A stretch of DNA of 64,000 bases from an uncultured bacterium (GCA_902777385.1 CACYTP010000007.1:62001-126000); one strand, 5' to 3'; positions 56,968 through 64,000 are shown, numbered from the stretch's first letter. The notes: a model not told the origin generated them from the sequence alone. Made by a program: numbers and translations.

Positions 56968-58206
56968 ATGAAAAAAGAAAAGAAAACATTATTAGAAAAT
57001 TTCATATCATTGGGAGCGTTGCAAATTGTCAGTTATGTAATTCCGCTGATTAACTTGCCCTACCTTTCCCGAGTTTTGGGTGTAGATAAATTTGGTTTAG
57101 TGTTTTTTGCGTTTGCTTTCATGCAATATTTTATAATACTAACCGATTACGGCTTTGGATTGTCTGCTACGAGAGAAATAGCTGTAAACAGGCATAACAA
57201 AAATAATCTTTCAAATATTTTCAGTGCTGTAACTTTTATAAAGTTTTGTCTGTTAGTTATAAGTTTTATTATTTTGGTTCTATGTATGATTTTTGTACCG
57301 AAACTTCACGAAAATTGGCTTGTATTTATGCTTTCTTTCCTTATGGTAGTCGGTAATGCAATATATCCCGTCTGGTTTTTTCAGGGTATGGAGAGAATGA
57401 AATATATTACATTTTTGAATATTCTTTCTAAAATTATTTTTTTAATATTAATATTCATTTTTGTTAAAAAGTCAGATGACTACATAATTGTTCCGTTACT
57501 AAATTCTATGGGGTTTTTAGTTTCCGGTGCAATCGGTATGTATTTTGCAATCAAGCATTTAGGTGCAAAATTATATATTCCGAGGTGGCGAACCGTAAAA
57601 AAACAGTTTAAATACAGCAGTGAGTTTTTCTTATCAAGGGCTTCCGTTTCAGCCTATACAAATACTAACAGCTTTTGCTTAGGTTTAATCGGCTCCAGTG
57701 TGATGGTAGGTTATTATGTAGCTGCTGAAAAAATTTATCAGGCAATTAACGGTTTATGTTATCCGCTAACTAATGCCTTATACCCTTTTGTTGCTAAAAA
57801 TAAGGACATAAAAACATTTAAAAAAATATTTAATATAGCCGTAATTATAAATTTTTTCATTTGTGCTTGTATGTTTATTTTGGCAAAACCGATTATAACC
57901 ATTTTTTATGGGCAAGAAATGGAAAACGCATATAAAATATTCAGAATATTCTGTATAATAGCGAGTTTTGATATTCCGGCAATTCTCGTAGGCTACCCGT
58001 TATTAGGTGCAATGGGTTATTCGAATATTGCAAACTATAGCGTTATATTAGCTTCAATTGTTCATATTCTCGGATTAGCTGCACTATATTTTACAGGTCA
58101 TCTGAATATTTATTCAATAGCTTTAATGGTATTAGTTACGGAAGCAGTAGTCTTTATAGTCCGTTTTGGAGCTATATGTAAATACAAATTACTTAGAACA
58201 ACATAA
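56968..58206 (+). CDS. Wzx-type polysaccharide flippase (MOP superfamily)
   Basis: The 412-residue product has about twelve membrane helices and the RfbX/Wzx opening FISLGALQIVSYVIPLINLPYLSRVLGVDKFG. The YPVWFFQGMERMKYI and FLSRASVSAYTNTNSF blocks are characteristic. It flips undecaprenyl-linked repeat units across the inner membrane. It lies 27 bases after the glycerophosphotransferase, in the same direction, so it probably exports that product. No strong Shine-Dalgarno is visible at the ATG. Confidence 0.9.
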   Translation: MKKEKKTLLENFISLGALQIVSYVIPLINLPYLSRVLGVDKFGLVFFAFAFMQYFIILTDYGFGLSATREIAVNRHNKNNLSNIFSAVTFIKFCLLVISFIILVLCMIFVPKLHENWLVFMLSFLMVVGNAIYPVWFFQGMERMKYITFLNILSKIIFLILIFIFVKKSDDYIIVPLLNSMGFLVSGAIGMYFAIKHLGAKLYIPRWRTVKKQFKYSSEFFLSRASVSAYTNTNSFCLGLIGSSVMVGYYVAAEKIYQAINGLCYPLTNALYPFVAKNKDIKTFKKIFNIAVIINFFICACMFILAKPIITIFYGQEMENAYKIFRIFCIIASFDIPAILVGYPLLGAMGYSNIANYSVILASIVHILGLAALYFTGHLNIYSIALMVLVTEAVVFIVRFGAICKYKLLRTT

Positions 58207-58289
58207 ATATGGGGAAAATTATGAAATCAGACTTATTTGGATTAAAAATGTATTAATGTTTTTGAAAAATATAGAAAAGGAGAATAATT

Positions 58290-58721
58290 ATGAGTAGCAA
58301 AATGGTTTTAGGTTATACTTCAGGTGTATATGATTTGTTTCATATAGGACACTTGAATTTATTGAAAAACGCAAAAGGTTTATGCGATAAATTAATTGTC
58401 GGAGTTTCAGTAGATAAGTTAGTTGAATATAAGCATAAACATCCGGTTATTCCTTTTGAAGAGAGAATAGAAATCGTAAGAAATTGTAAGTACGTCGATG
58501 CCGCAATACCTCAAGAAGAGTTAGACAAATATAAAATGTGGGGAAAATTACATTTTGACGTACTCTTTGTTGGTGATGATTGGTATAATTCTCCAAGTTG
58601 GAAAGAGATGGAAGAAAAGTTTAATAAAGTAGGAGTACAAGTGGTATATTTCCCTTATACAAAAGGTACAAGTTCTACTATATTAAATGAAACATTAAAG
58701 AAGATAAGGGAAGAAAAGTAA
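58290..58721 (+). CDS. tagD: Glycerol-3-phosphate cytidylyltransferase (TagD family)
   Basis: The 143-residue product has the nucleotidyltransferase HxGH motif in GVYDLFHIGHLNLLKNA, VGVSVDKLVEYKHK, the PFEERIEIVRNCKYVD block, VGDDWYNS and the KGTSSTIL loop equivalent to RTKGISTT. It makes CDP-glycerol from CTP and glycerol-3-phosphate in the cytoplasm, the donor for the transferase at 55678. AAAGGAGAAT precedes the ATG. The 83-base gap from the flippase shows no terminator, so all three genes may share a transcript. Confidence 0.93.
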   Translation: MSSKMVLGYTSGVYDLFHIGHLNLLKNAKGLCDKLIVGVSVDKLVEYKHKHPVIPFEERIEIVRNCKYVDAAIPQEELDKYKMWGKLHFDVLFVGDDWYNSPSWKEMEEKFNKVGVQVVYFPYTKGTSSTILNETLKKIREEK

Positions 58722-58777
58722 TTCTTTTACTGTTTATAATAAACAAGGCAAATATCTAATATTATGAAATAAAAAGC

Positions 58778-58811
58778 AACAGGCATGTTTTTCTTTTTAA
58801 ACATGCCTGTT
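58778..58811 (+). terminator. Hairpin after tagD
   Basis: Perfect 13-bp stem AACAGGCATGTTT (58778-58790) and AAACATGCCTGTT (58799-58811), T-rich loop. There is no long T-run on the plus side; it may work for both strands. Confidence 0.65.
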
Positions 58812-58823
58812 AAATTGTCTTAG

Positions 58824-58904
58824 TTATTCTGTTTCAATTTTAAATATCACAGGGCGAAGTCCGTCGTTGCATAAACAAATCGCAACCCCGGGTTCCTCAA
58901 ACAT
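58824..58904 (-). pseudogene. Coding-like remnant (26 codons)
   Basis: The minus frame reads MFEEPGVAICLCND, then GLRPVIFKIETE and TAA, in base composition richer in G+C than its surroundings. There is no ribosome binding site and it overlaps the marR promoter region. It looks like the tail of a lost gene; unrecognised. Confidence 0.3.
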
Positions 58905-58907
58905 TAC

Positions 58908-58936
58908 TTGACAATAATTAGATATCTAACTATAAT
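58908..58936 (+). promoter_or_regulatory. Consensus promoter of a likely leaderless marR
   Basis: TTGACA (58908-58913), exactly 17 bases, TATAAT (58931-58936), then six bases to ATG 58943. No Shine-Dalgarno is present. Confidence 0.85.
58918..58929. promoter_or_regulatory. Putative MarR operator 1
   Basis: Perfect 12-bp palindrome TTAGATATCTAA in the -35/-10 spacer of the marR promoter. Binding there would block RNA polymerase, giving autoregulation. Confidence 0.65.
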
Positions 58937-58942
58937 ACTTTT

Positions 58943-59347
58943 ATGAGAAATTTGTTATCTTTAATATCTAAAATTCACGAAAATGGTAATCGTTTTATTA
59001 CTGATGAACTAAATAAAAACGGTGCTGTTGGGCTTGTGCCTAGCCATGGTGATATTTTAGTTTGTCTTTATCAAAATGATAAAATGACAATGAAAGATAT
59101 TGCAGATAGAATCCACAGAACAAGACCTACTGTTACGGTTTTAGTTGATAAACTTGAAAAATTAGGTTATTTGAAAAGAGAAATATCTCAAGAGGATAGC
59201 AGATATACATACATTGTTTTGACTGAAAAAGGGCAAGATTTTAAGCCGATATTTGAAAAGATTTCAGAAGATTTAAACAATATGCTATATAAAAATCTGT
59301 CAGTAGAAGAATCAAATATTTTAGAAAATCTTTTAAAAAAGATATAA
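58943..59347 (+). CDS. MarR-family transcriptional regulator
   Basis: The 134-residue product has the winged helix-turn-helix of MarR proteins: MTMKDIADRIHRTRPTVTVLVDKLEKLGYLKRE, with the wing SQEDSRYTYIVLTEKG (DxR kept), read here as separate conserved blocks. Terminal helices form the dimer interface. No cysteine sensor is evident, so a small-molecule ligand is more likely than oxidant sensing. Operators in its own promoter and before the cupin gene suggest it represses both. Confidence 0.9.
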   Translation: MRNLLSLISKIHENGNRFITDELNKNGAVGLVPSHGDILVCLYQNDKMTMKDIADRIHRTRPTVTVLVDKLEKLGYLKREISQEDSRYTYIVLTEKGQDFKPIFEKISEDLNNMLYKNLSVEESNILENLLKKI

Positions 59348-59365
59348 AAATTTTTAGGTGAATAG

Positions 59366-59376
59366 TTAGATATCAA
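59366..59376. promoter_or_regulatory. Putative MarR operator 2
   Basis: TTAGATATCAA, matching ten of eleven bases of operator 1, 20 bases before the cupin start codon. Confidence 0.5.
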
Positions 59377-59396
59377 GCAAAAGAAAGAGGTAAAAT

Positions 59397-59771
59397 ATGA
59401 CAAACTTTAAGAATGTTGAAATTGGAACAATGGCTGAATTAGGTAAAAATTATGAAAACGGAAAAGCCTTTTTACACGATTTATTAGAATTAACAAGCTG
59501 CGAAATTTCTGTCAGTTCAATGCCTGCGGGAATTAAATTACCGTTTAATCATAAACATATACAAAATGAAGAAATTTATATTTTCATAAAAGGCGAAGGT
59601 ACAATGACACTTGATAATGAAGTTATTGAAGTTAAAGAAGGTTCTTGTGTTAAGGTCCTTCCGGAAGCTGTCAGAACAATGGAATCAAAAACCGATTTGC
59701 AATATATTTGCATTCAAGCAAAATCTGAAAGTTTGGAGCAATTTGGTTTTGGCGATGCACAATTATGCTAA
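59397..59771 (+). CDS. Cupin-fold protein
   Basis: The 124-residue product has cupin motif 1, PFNHKHIQNEEIYIFIKGEG, giving two His and a Glu as metal ligands. Motif 2 is incomplete: PEAVRTMES has Arg where the usual His would be. It may bind a metal weakly or have a non-enzymatic role. GAAAGAGG precedes the ATG. It is 49 bases after marR and under a second operator copy, so it is probably the regulator's target. The product ends DAQLC. Confidence 0.85.
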   Translation: MTNFKNVEIGTMAELGKNYENGKAFLHDLLELTSCEISVSSMPAGIKLPFNHKHIQNEEIYIFIKGEGTMTLDNEVIEVKEGSCVKVLPEAVRTMESKTDLQYICIQAKSESLEQFGFGDAQLC

Positions 59772-59792
59772 AAATATTTTGACAATCACAAT

Positions 59793-59823
59793 AAGCCGAG
59801 AGTTTTATACTCTCGGCTTTTAT
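59793..59823 (+). terminator. Terminator after the cupin gene
   Basis: AAGCCGAGAGT (59793-59803) pairs with ACTCTCGGCTT (59809-59819), followed by a short T-rich tract. Confidence 0.8.
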
Positions 59824-59866
59824 TATTTATACAAAACTTTTTCATAAGCAAATATTTTTTCGGGTT

Positions 59867-60445
59867 TTGAAAATACAAGTGTTAATAATTTTAGGATTAC
59901 TTATCGTTAGTGCCGGTGTTGTTTTTGCACTTAATAACAATACAAAAGTAAATGACACCACTCCTGCAAATAAAAATATATTGGTTGCATATTTTTCAGC
60001 AACAGGCACAACCAAGAGAGTTGCCGAGAATTTAGCCAAAGCAACGGGCGGTGATTTATACAAAATTAAACCTGTAAAAGCATACACAAATGCTGATTTG
60101 AATTGACATGACAGTAATTCAAGAACATCAGTTGAAATGAACAACCCAAAATCAAGACCTGAAATAATTACAGGAGATTTATCCATTGAAAATTATGACA
60201 CGATATATTTAGGCTTCCCGATTTGGTGGGGAACTGCACCGAAGGTTGTGCATACATTCCTTGAAAAATATGACTTTTCAGGGAAGAAAATTGTTATCTT
60301 TGCAACGTCAGGTTCAAGCGGACTTGGAAACACTGTAAATACTTTAAAACAAAGCGTCTCAAAAACCACTACAATTGTTGAAGGAGATGTATTAAATTCC
60401 AATCCATCAGTAGAAGAGTTAAAACAATGGGTTAAGAAGTTTTAA
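59867..60445 (+). pseudogene. Exported flavodoxin-like protein interrupted by in-frame TGA
   Basis: The frame has a membrane or signal segment ([18 protein letters not shown]) and a flavodoxin domain with the FMN phosphate loop [13 protein letters not shown]. Next come YTNADLN, a TGA at 60104-60106 and then HDSNSRTSVEMNNPKSRPEI in the same frame. FPIWWGTAPKVVHTFLE, FATSGSSGLGNT and the C-terminal half follow. The TGA stands where homologues have Trp (DLNW). It is one G-to-A change from TGG. The start is uncertain (TTG 59867, no Shine-Dalgarno). Both halves otherwise look intact, so this is a recent nonsense mutation or read-through; a second start at 60137 is possible but would lack the FMN loop. 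Confidence 0.75.
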
Positions 60446-60465
60446 TTAATAATTTATTTCTATCA

Positions 60466-60498
60466 AAAAGCCGATAGCTCATAATGCTATCGGCTTTT
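60466..60498 (+). terminator. Terminator before the tetR-like gene
   Basis: Perfect 13-bp stem AAAAGCCGATAGC (60466-60478) and GCTATCGGCTTTT (60486-60498) with a seven-base loop. Confidence 0.85.
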
Positions 60499-60523
60499 AA
60501 AATTACATAAGAGTCCTAAATTA

Positions 60524-60553
60524 TTGACAAAAATCAAACGATTGTTTTATAAT
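60524..60553 (+). promoter_or_regulatory. Promoter and operator candidate of the efflux operon
   Basis: TTGACA (60524-60529), 18-base spacer, TATAAT (60548-60553). The spacer contains AAACGATTGTTT (60536-60547), a near-palindrome matching ten of twelve bases to its own reverse complement; it is a plausible site for the TetR-type product. Confidence 0.7.
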
Positions 60554-60599
60554 TTCACTAGGCAATATTAACTTATTGTTTTATAAGGTGGAATTAAGC

Positions 60600-61328
60600 A
60601 TGCCAACAGAAGTTAGAAGTGATGAAAATCGGATTGTCGGCAGAGGACAAAAATCGAGCAATAGCGAAAAAGAGTTGCAACGCAACTCAGAAAGCACATG
60701 CGTGCGTGCCCGTTTAATGCCGGCAACCAAGAAAAGAATACTAAAATCTGCAACAAAACTTTTTGCTAAAAAGGGGTATGACGGTGTAGGTATTAGAGAA
60801 ATTTGCAAAGATGCCGATGCAAATATCTGTATGATTTCCTATTTTTGGGGTGGCAAAGAGGGCTTGTATCAAGGTATTTTGGATGATTTAATACAAAAGC
60901 AGACAGAATATGCCAAAAACTTTTTAAATCTTGAAGTTGAGCCTGAAAAATTATCTAAAAAAGAACAAATCGATTTGTTATACACAATATTGGATAAATC
61001 TGTTGATATGATGTACGGTGGTTTTATTTCAAATGATTTGATGTGCTTCTTGCTTCAAGAGCATCATCATCAAAGGATTGAATTAACTTCACCTTTGCTT
61101 GTTTATATCAGAAAGCTTATTGCTGCTATATTTAATAAAAAAACAGATGATAAGGATGTTATATTTAAAACTATTTTCATTATTTCGCAAATTAATTCTC
61201 CAAAGATTATGCCTGCGTTTTCCCTAAAGTTATTAAAGCAGGAAAAATTTAGCGAAGAAGACAAAAACATAATTAAAAACAATGTCAGAACGTACATTCA
61301 AGCGTTATTAAACGAAGTTAAGGGGTAA
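60600..61328 (+). CDS. TetR-family regulator, CecR-like
   Basis: ATG 60600 with AAGGTGG upstream gives 242 residues. The TetR helix-turn-helix is at about 43-90 (ATKKRILKSATKLFAKKGYDGVGIREICKDADANICMISYFWGGKEGLY, in pieces) and a C-terminal ligand domain follows. The first ~39 residues are hydrophilic, Arg/Ser/Glu-rich and not usual for TetR proteins; a start at 60718 would remove them but lacks a ribosome binding site. The downstream gene order matches E. coli cecR-ybhG-ybhF-ybhS, where CecR controls the exporter. Autorepression through the near-palindrome in the promoter is likely. Confidence 0.88.
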   Translation: MPTEVRSDENRIVGRGQKSSNSEKELQRNSESTCVRARLMPATKKRILKSATKLFAKKGYDGVGIREICKDADANICMISYFWGGKEGLYQGILDDLIQKQTEYAKNFLNLEVEPEKLSKKEQIDLLYTILDKSVDMMYGGFISNDLMCFLLQEHHHQRIELTSPLLVYIRKLIAAIFNKKTDDKDVIFKTIFIISQINSPKIMPAFSLKLLKQEKFSEEDKNIIKNNVRTYIQALLNEVKG

Positions 61329-61336
61329 AATATAAT

Positions 61337-62188
61337 ATGAAGAAAAAGATTATAGCGTTAATTTTAATACTTATAATAGCCGGTTTAGGTATATTTTTCT
61401 ATAAAATAAGCAAAAAAGATACCTCAAATGACCTCACCTTATATGGCAATATCGAAATTCGCCAAGTGGATTTGAGTTTCCTTGCAGGCGGTCAAATTTC
61501 AAAACTTTTAAAAGAAGAGGGAGATACCGTTAAAAAAGGAGAACTTATTGCAACATTGGATTCAAGAGATTATGAAGCCAACTACAATAAGGCAATAGCA
61601 GATGTTGAAAGAAAGCTTGCTCTAAAAAATGACGCATTGGAAAAATATAATAGAAATGAGCCGTTAGGCAAAGCAGGTGCGGTATCCGAACAAGATGTCG
61701 AAACTTTATTCAACAATAAAAACAGAACTCAAGCTGAATATAAACTTGCCCAGGCAAATAAAACTTACGCCAAAAACCAACTTGATTATACAAAACTCTA
61801 CGCACCTGAAGACGGTATAATTATGGTTCGTGTAATTGAACCAGGAAGTAATGTTCAAAAAGGGCAACCTGTTTATACAATGGCAAAAACTAATCCTGTT
61901 TGGGTTAGAGCTTATGTTAATGAAAAAGATTTGGGCAACATTAAATACGGACAAGAGGTAAATGTGTACACAGATACAGTAAATCCTCAAACAGGAAAGA
62001 ATCGAGAATACAAAGGTCAAATCGGTTATATTTCACCTGTTGCGGAGTTTACTCCAAAGACCGTTCAATCAACCGATACGAGAACTGACTTAGTTTATCG
62101 TATTAGAGTGTATATCAATGATATTGATGAATATTTAAGGCAGGGTATGCCTGTTACTATAAAGGTTAGTTTAACAGAGGAGAAATAG
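61337..62188 (+). CDS. ybhG: HlyD/YbhG-type membrane fusion protein
   Basis: The 283-residue product has an N-terminal anchor (IIALILILIIAGLGIFFY), a biotinyl-lipoyl-like part (GGQISKLLKEEGDTVKKGELIATLD), a coiled-coil hairpin at about 85-150 and the return strand LYAPEDGIIMVRVIEPGSNVQKGQPVYTM. A beta-barrel ends the protein. It joins the ABC exporter to the outer envelope. It is nine bases from the regulator gene, whose AAGGGG end serves as ribosome binding site. A GTTGAA/TTCAAC-rich hairpin fills the gap to the next gene. Confidence 0.9.
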   Translation: MKKKIIALILILIIAGLGIFFYKISKKDTSNDLTLYGNIEIRQVDLSFLAGGQISKLLKEEGDTVKKGELIATLDSRDYEANYNKAIADVERKLALKNDALEKYNRNEPLGKAGAVSEQDVETLFNNKNRTQAEYKLAQANKTYAKNQLDYTKLYAPEDGIIMVRVIEPGSNVQKGQPVYTMAKTNPVWVRAYVNEKDLGNIKYGQEVNVYTDTVNPQTGKNREYKGQIGYISPVAEFTPKTVQSTDTRTDLVYRIRVYINDIDEYLRQGMPVTIKVSLTEEK

Positions 62189-62285
62189 TGGTATATAGTT
62201 GAAAGGTTGAAAGGTTTAAAAGTTGAATTGCTTTTAAATTTTAAATAACTATTCAACCATTCAACTGTTCAACCATTCAACAGAC
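62189..62285 (+). repeat. Inverted and direct TTCAAC repeats between ybhG and ybhF
   Basis: GTTGAAAGGTTGAAAGG near 62202-62218 faces CCATTCAAC repeated near 62258-62266 and 62274-62282, so the 97-base gap can fold into one long imperfect hairpin. The following ATG has no Shine-Dalgarno. Confidence 0.5.
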
Positions 62286-63773
62286 ATGAATACCGTTGAA
62301 ATGAAAAATTTAATAAAGAAATTTGGTTCTTCCGTTGCTATTGATAATCTGTCCTTAAATATAGCAAAAGGTAAAATTACCGGTTTAATCGGAGCAGACG
62401 GAGCAGGGAAAACCACACTATTGAGAACTATTATAGGCTTATTACTTGCAGATAACGGTGAAGTAAATGTGCTTGGGTTCAATCCCGCTACCCAAAAAGA
62501 TGAATTGAACTTGCACATAGGCTATATGCCTCAAAAGTTTGGTTTATATGAAGATTTAACCGTTATTGAGAATTTAAAATTATATGCAGACCTTAAAAAT
62601 GTTTCTCACGATTTTGATAAGATGTTAGAATTTACAACTCTTGCACCATTTCAAGATAGACTTGCAGGAGCATTATCAGGCGGTATGAAACAAAAATTGG
62701 GACTTGCTTGTACGCTTCTTGGAAATCCCGAATTTTTACTTTTAGATGAACCCTCTGTCGGTGTTGACCCGATTTCACGCAGAGATTTAATAAAAATGGT
62801 CAGAGAAATGATAACTCCTGAAACAACAGTTTTATGGTCAACAGCTTATTTAGATGAGGCCCATAATTTTGATACCGCAGTTGTTTTGGATAAAGGAAAA
62901 GTTATTTATGAAGGAAAACCTCACGATTTAGCATCTACGCCACAAGAGTTTGAAAATAAAGTAATCGACTTAATGGGGGGGTATAATAAGGAAGAATCTT
63001 TAATTGCACAAAATTATGACTACAAAGCCCCTGATGTAGAATTAACGGTAGAAGCAGATAATTTAGAAAAAAGATACGGAAACTTTTATGCAGTTAAAAA
63101 TAATACTTTCAAAATAAAAAAGGGAGAAATTTTTGGTTTACTTGGCCCGAACGGAGCCGGAAAATCAACTTCATTTAAAATGATGTGCGGACTTGCTCGC
63201 CCGACATCAGGGACTGCAAGAATTATGGGAATTGATATAAAGAAAAATCCTGAGCGTGCAAGAGCAAATTTAGGGTATATGGCACAAAAATTCTCATTGT
63301 ACGGAAGTTTAACAGTAAAAGAAAATTTGGACTTTTTCGCTCTTGCCTATGGAATCAGCATTCTAAGAAAAAATAAAAAGGTAAACGAAGTAATTGAAGT
63401 TTTTGGACTAAAAGAATATGAAAATACAAAAGCAGAAGAACTACCGTTAGGCATAAAGCAAAGGCTTTCAATGGCAGCGGCACTCATTCACAATCCACCG
63501 GTTTTGTTTTTGGATGAACCTACATCAGGTGTTGATGTTCTGACACGCAGAGATTTTTGGAATCATATAACGTCTTTGGCTAAAAAAGGTGTAACTATTC
63601 TTGTTACAACTCATTTTATGGATGAGGCGGAATATTGCGATAGAATAAGCCTTTTTTACAAAGGCGAAACTATTGCGGTAGGTACACCTGCTCAATTAAA
63701 AAAACAAGCAGGTGCAAATGACATGGAAACCGCTTTTATAAATCTTATAAAAGAAAGTGAGGTTAATAAATGA
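62286..63773 (+). CDS. ybhF: Double ABC ATPase, YbhF-type exporter subunit
   Basis: The 495-residue product has two nucleotide-binding domains. The first has Walker A GADGAGKTT, signature LSGGMKQKLG and Walker B LLLDEPSVGVD. The second has Walker A GPNGAGKST, an atypical signature LPLGIKQRLS and Walker B LFLDEPTSGVD. The altered second signature also occurs in E. coli YbhF. It powers the YbhS/YbhR-type permease. There is no Shine-Dalgarno at ATG 62286. It ends in the only TGA stop of the window, overlapping the next ATG (ATGA). Confidence 0.93.
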   Translation: MNTVEMKNLIKKFGSSVAIDNLSLNIAKGKITGLIGADGAGKTTLLRTIIGLLLADNGEVNVLGFNPATQKDELNLHIGYMPQKFGLYEDLTVIENLKLYADLKNVSHDFDKMLEFTTLAPFQDRLAGALSGGMKQKLGLACTLLGNPEFLLLDEPSVGVDPISRRDLIKMVREMITPETTVLWSTAYLDEAHNFDTAVVLDKGKVIYEGKPHDLASTPQEFENKVIDLMGGYNKEESLIAQNYDYKAPDVELTVEADNLEKRYGNFYAVKNNTFKIKKGEIFGLLGPNGAGKSTSFKMMCGLARPTSGTARIMGIDIKKNPERARANLGYMAQKFSLYGSLTVKENLDFFALAYGISILRKNKKVNEVIEVFGLKEYENTKAEELPLGIKQRLSMAAALIHNPPVLFLDEPTSGVDVLTRRDFWNHITSLAKKGVTILVTTHFMDEAEYCDRISLFYKGETIAVGTPAQLKKQAGANDMETAFINLIKESEVNK

Positions 63774-64000
63774 AAATCTTATTAGCCTTAATTAAAAAAG
63801 AAATAAAACAAATACTTCGTGATCCAAGTAGTATTGTAATTGCATTTATTTTGCCGATAATATCTTTTCTGATTTATATGTACGGTGTAAACCTTGATTC
63901 GGTAAAGATTACAATGGGAATTAAAAATGACGATAATTCCCCGGAAGTTGCAACTCTTGTAAAATCATTTGGACATTCAAAATATGTTAATTCAATAAAT
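63770..64000 (+). CDS. ybhS: ABC-2 permease, YbhS-type, 3'-truncated by the window end
   Basis: It starts at ATG 63770, overlapping the ATPase stop by four bases, and runs off the window after 77 codons. The visible part reads LIKKEIKQILRDPSSIVIAF, then membrane helix ILPIISFLIYMYG and VNLDSVKITMGI, matching the KExxQxxRDPSS...YGxNLDS pattern of YbhS/YhhJ-type ABC-2 permeases. It is the membrane subunit of the exporter begun upstream. Confidence 0.9.
   Translation, partial: MKILLALIKKEIKQILRDPSSIVIAFILPIISFLIYMYGVNLDSVKITMGIKNDDNSPEVATLVKSFGHSKYVNSIN

Noticed and set aside
59867-60445. Genome-wide recoding of TGA as Trp
   Set aside because: Trp is written TGG in all other genes and none has internal TGA; one TGA in a flavodoxin is better explained as mutation, read-through or error.
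1-64000. tRNA and rRNA genes
   Set aside because: Inspection of the intergenic regions found no cloverleaf with a GGTTCRA-type T-loop and no rRNA-like stretch.

Overview
The window is AT-rich bacterial chromosome. Envelope genes (a two-partner secretion pair, an RND pump with a TolC-type channel, an outer-membrane barrel) show a diderm. The mix of a spaced-out S10 ribosomal operon, a giant filamentous adhesin, PilZ, EFR1 and CDP-glycerol genes is most like an uncultured gut cyanobacterial relative (Vampirovibrionia/Gastranaerophilales). That assignment is inference from gene content, not a database result. About 50 genes are readable. Of these, 37 end in TAA, 12 in TAG and only one in TGA.

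Region 1 (1-13.4 kb): the 3' part of a LysM-type gene and a small orphan gene precede the S10-spc ribosomal cluster in the order S10-L3-L4-L23-L2-S19-L22-S3-L16-L29-S17-L14-L24-L5-S14. The spacers are unusually long and purine-rich and hold repeated hairpins. The cluster stops at a terminator after S14. Two unrelated genes follow, then S8 alone with its own leader and terminator. L6, L18, S5, L30, L15 and SecY are absent from the rest of the window.

Region 2 (13.5-22.4 kb): a low-complexity coiled-coil protein, then a minus-strand block: a histidine-phosphatase-like protein, an EF-hand protein, a CstA-type transporter, an exported alpha/beta hydrolase, an MBL-fold hydrolase, an EFR1 flavodoxin-ferredoxin and a concentrative nucleoside transporter.

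Region 3 (22.6-41.3 kb): divergent two-partner secretion genes. TpsB carries an unusual ~106-residue charged tail after its barrel. TpsA is 5462 residues long: signal peptide, TPS domain, beta-solenoid repeats, a helical insert and, at the extreme C-terminus, a PilZ-like domain with both c-di-GMP-binding motifs. This is the strongest candidate for an undescribed system: an adhesin whose last-exported end could read a cytoplasmic second messenger.

Region 4 (41.4-54.5 kb): a HAD phosphatase, a class III aminotransferase/hydrolase/membrane-protein operon, an RND efflux operon with TolC and a GT39 glycosyltransferase, then on the minus strand a single-pass membrane protein and a patatin.

Region 5 (54.6-58.8 kb): a short tyrosine recombinase, complete in its catalytic residues but broken by a one-base frameshift, next to a 132-bp segment bounded by perfect 17-bp inverted repeats. 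This segment lies just upstream of a CDP-glycerol glycerophosphotransferase, flippase and TagD set. The arrangement looks like a phase-variable (fim-like) switch controlling a glycerol-phosphate surface polymer.

Region 6 (58.8-64 kb): an autoregulated marR-cupin pair, a flavodoxin with an in-frame TGA at a conserved Trp, and a TetR-HlyD-ABC-permease operon in the order of E. coli cecR-ybhG-ybhF-ybhS. The last gene runs off the window. Several genes (marR, HAD, cstA, perhaps the EFR1 gene) have TATAAT-like boxes ending 6-7 nt before the ATG and no Shine-Dalgarno, suggesting leaderless mRNAs.
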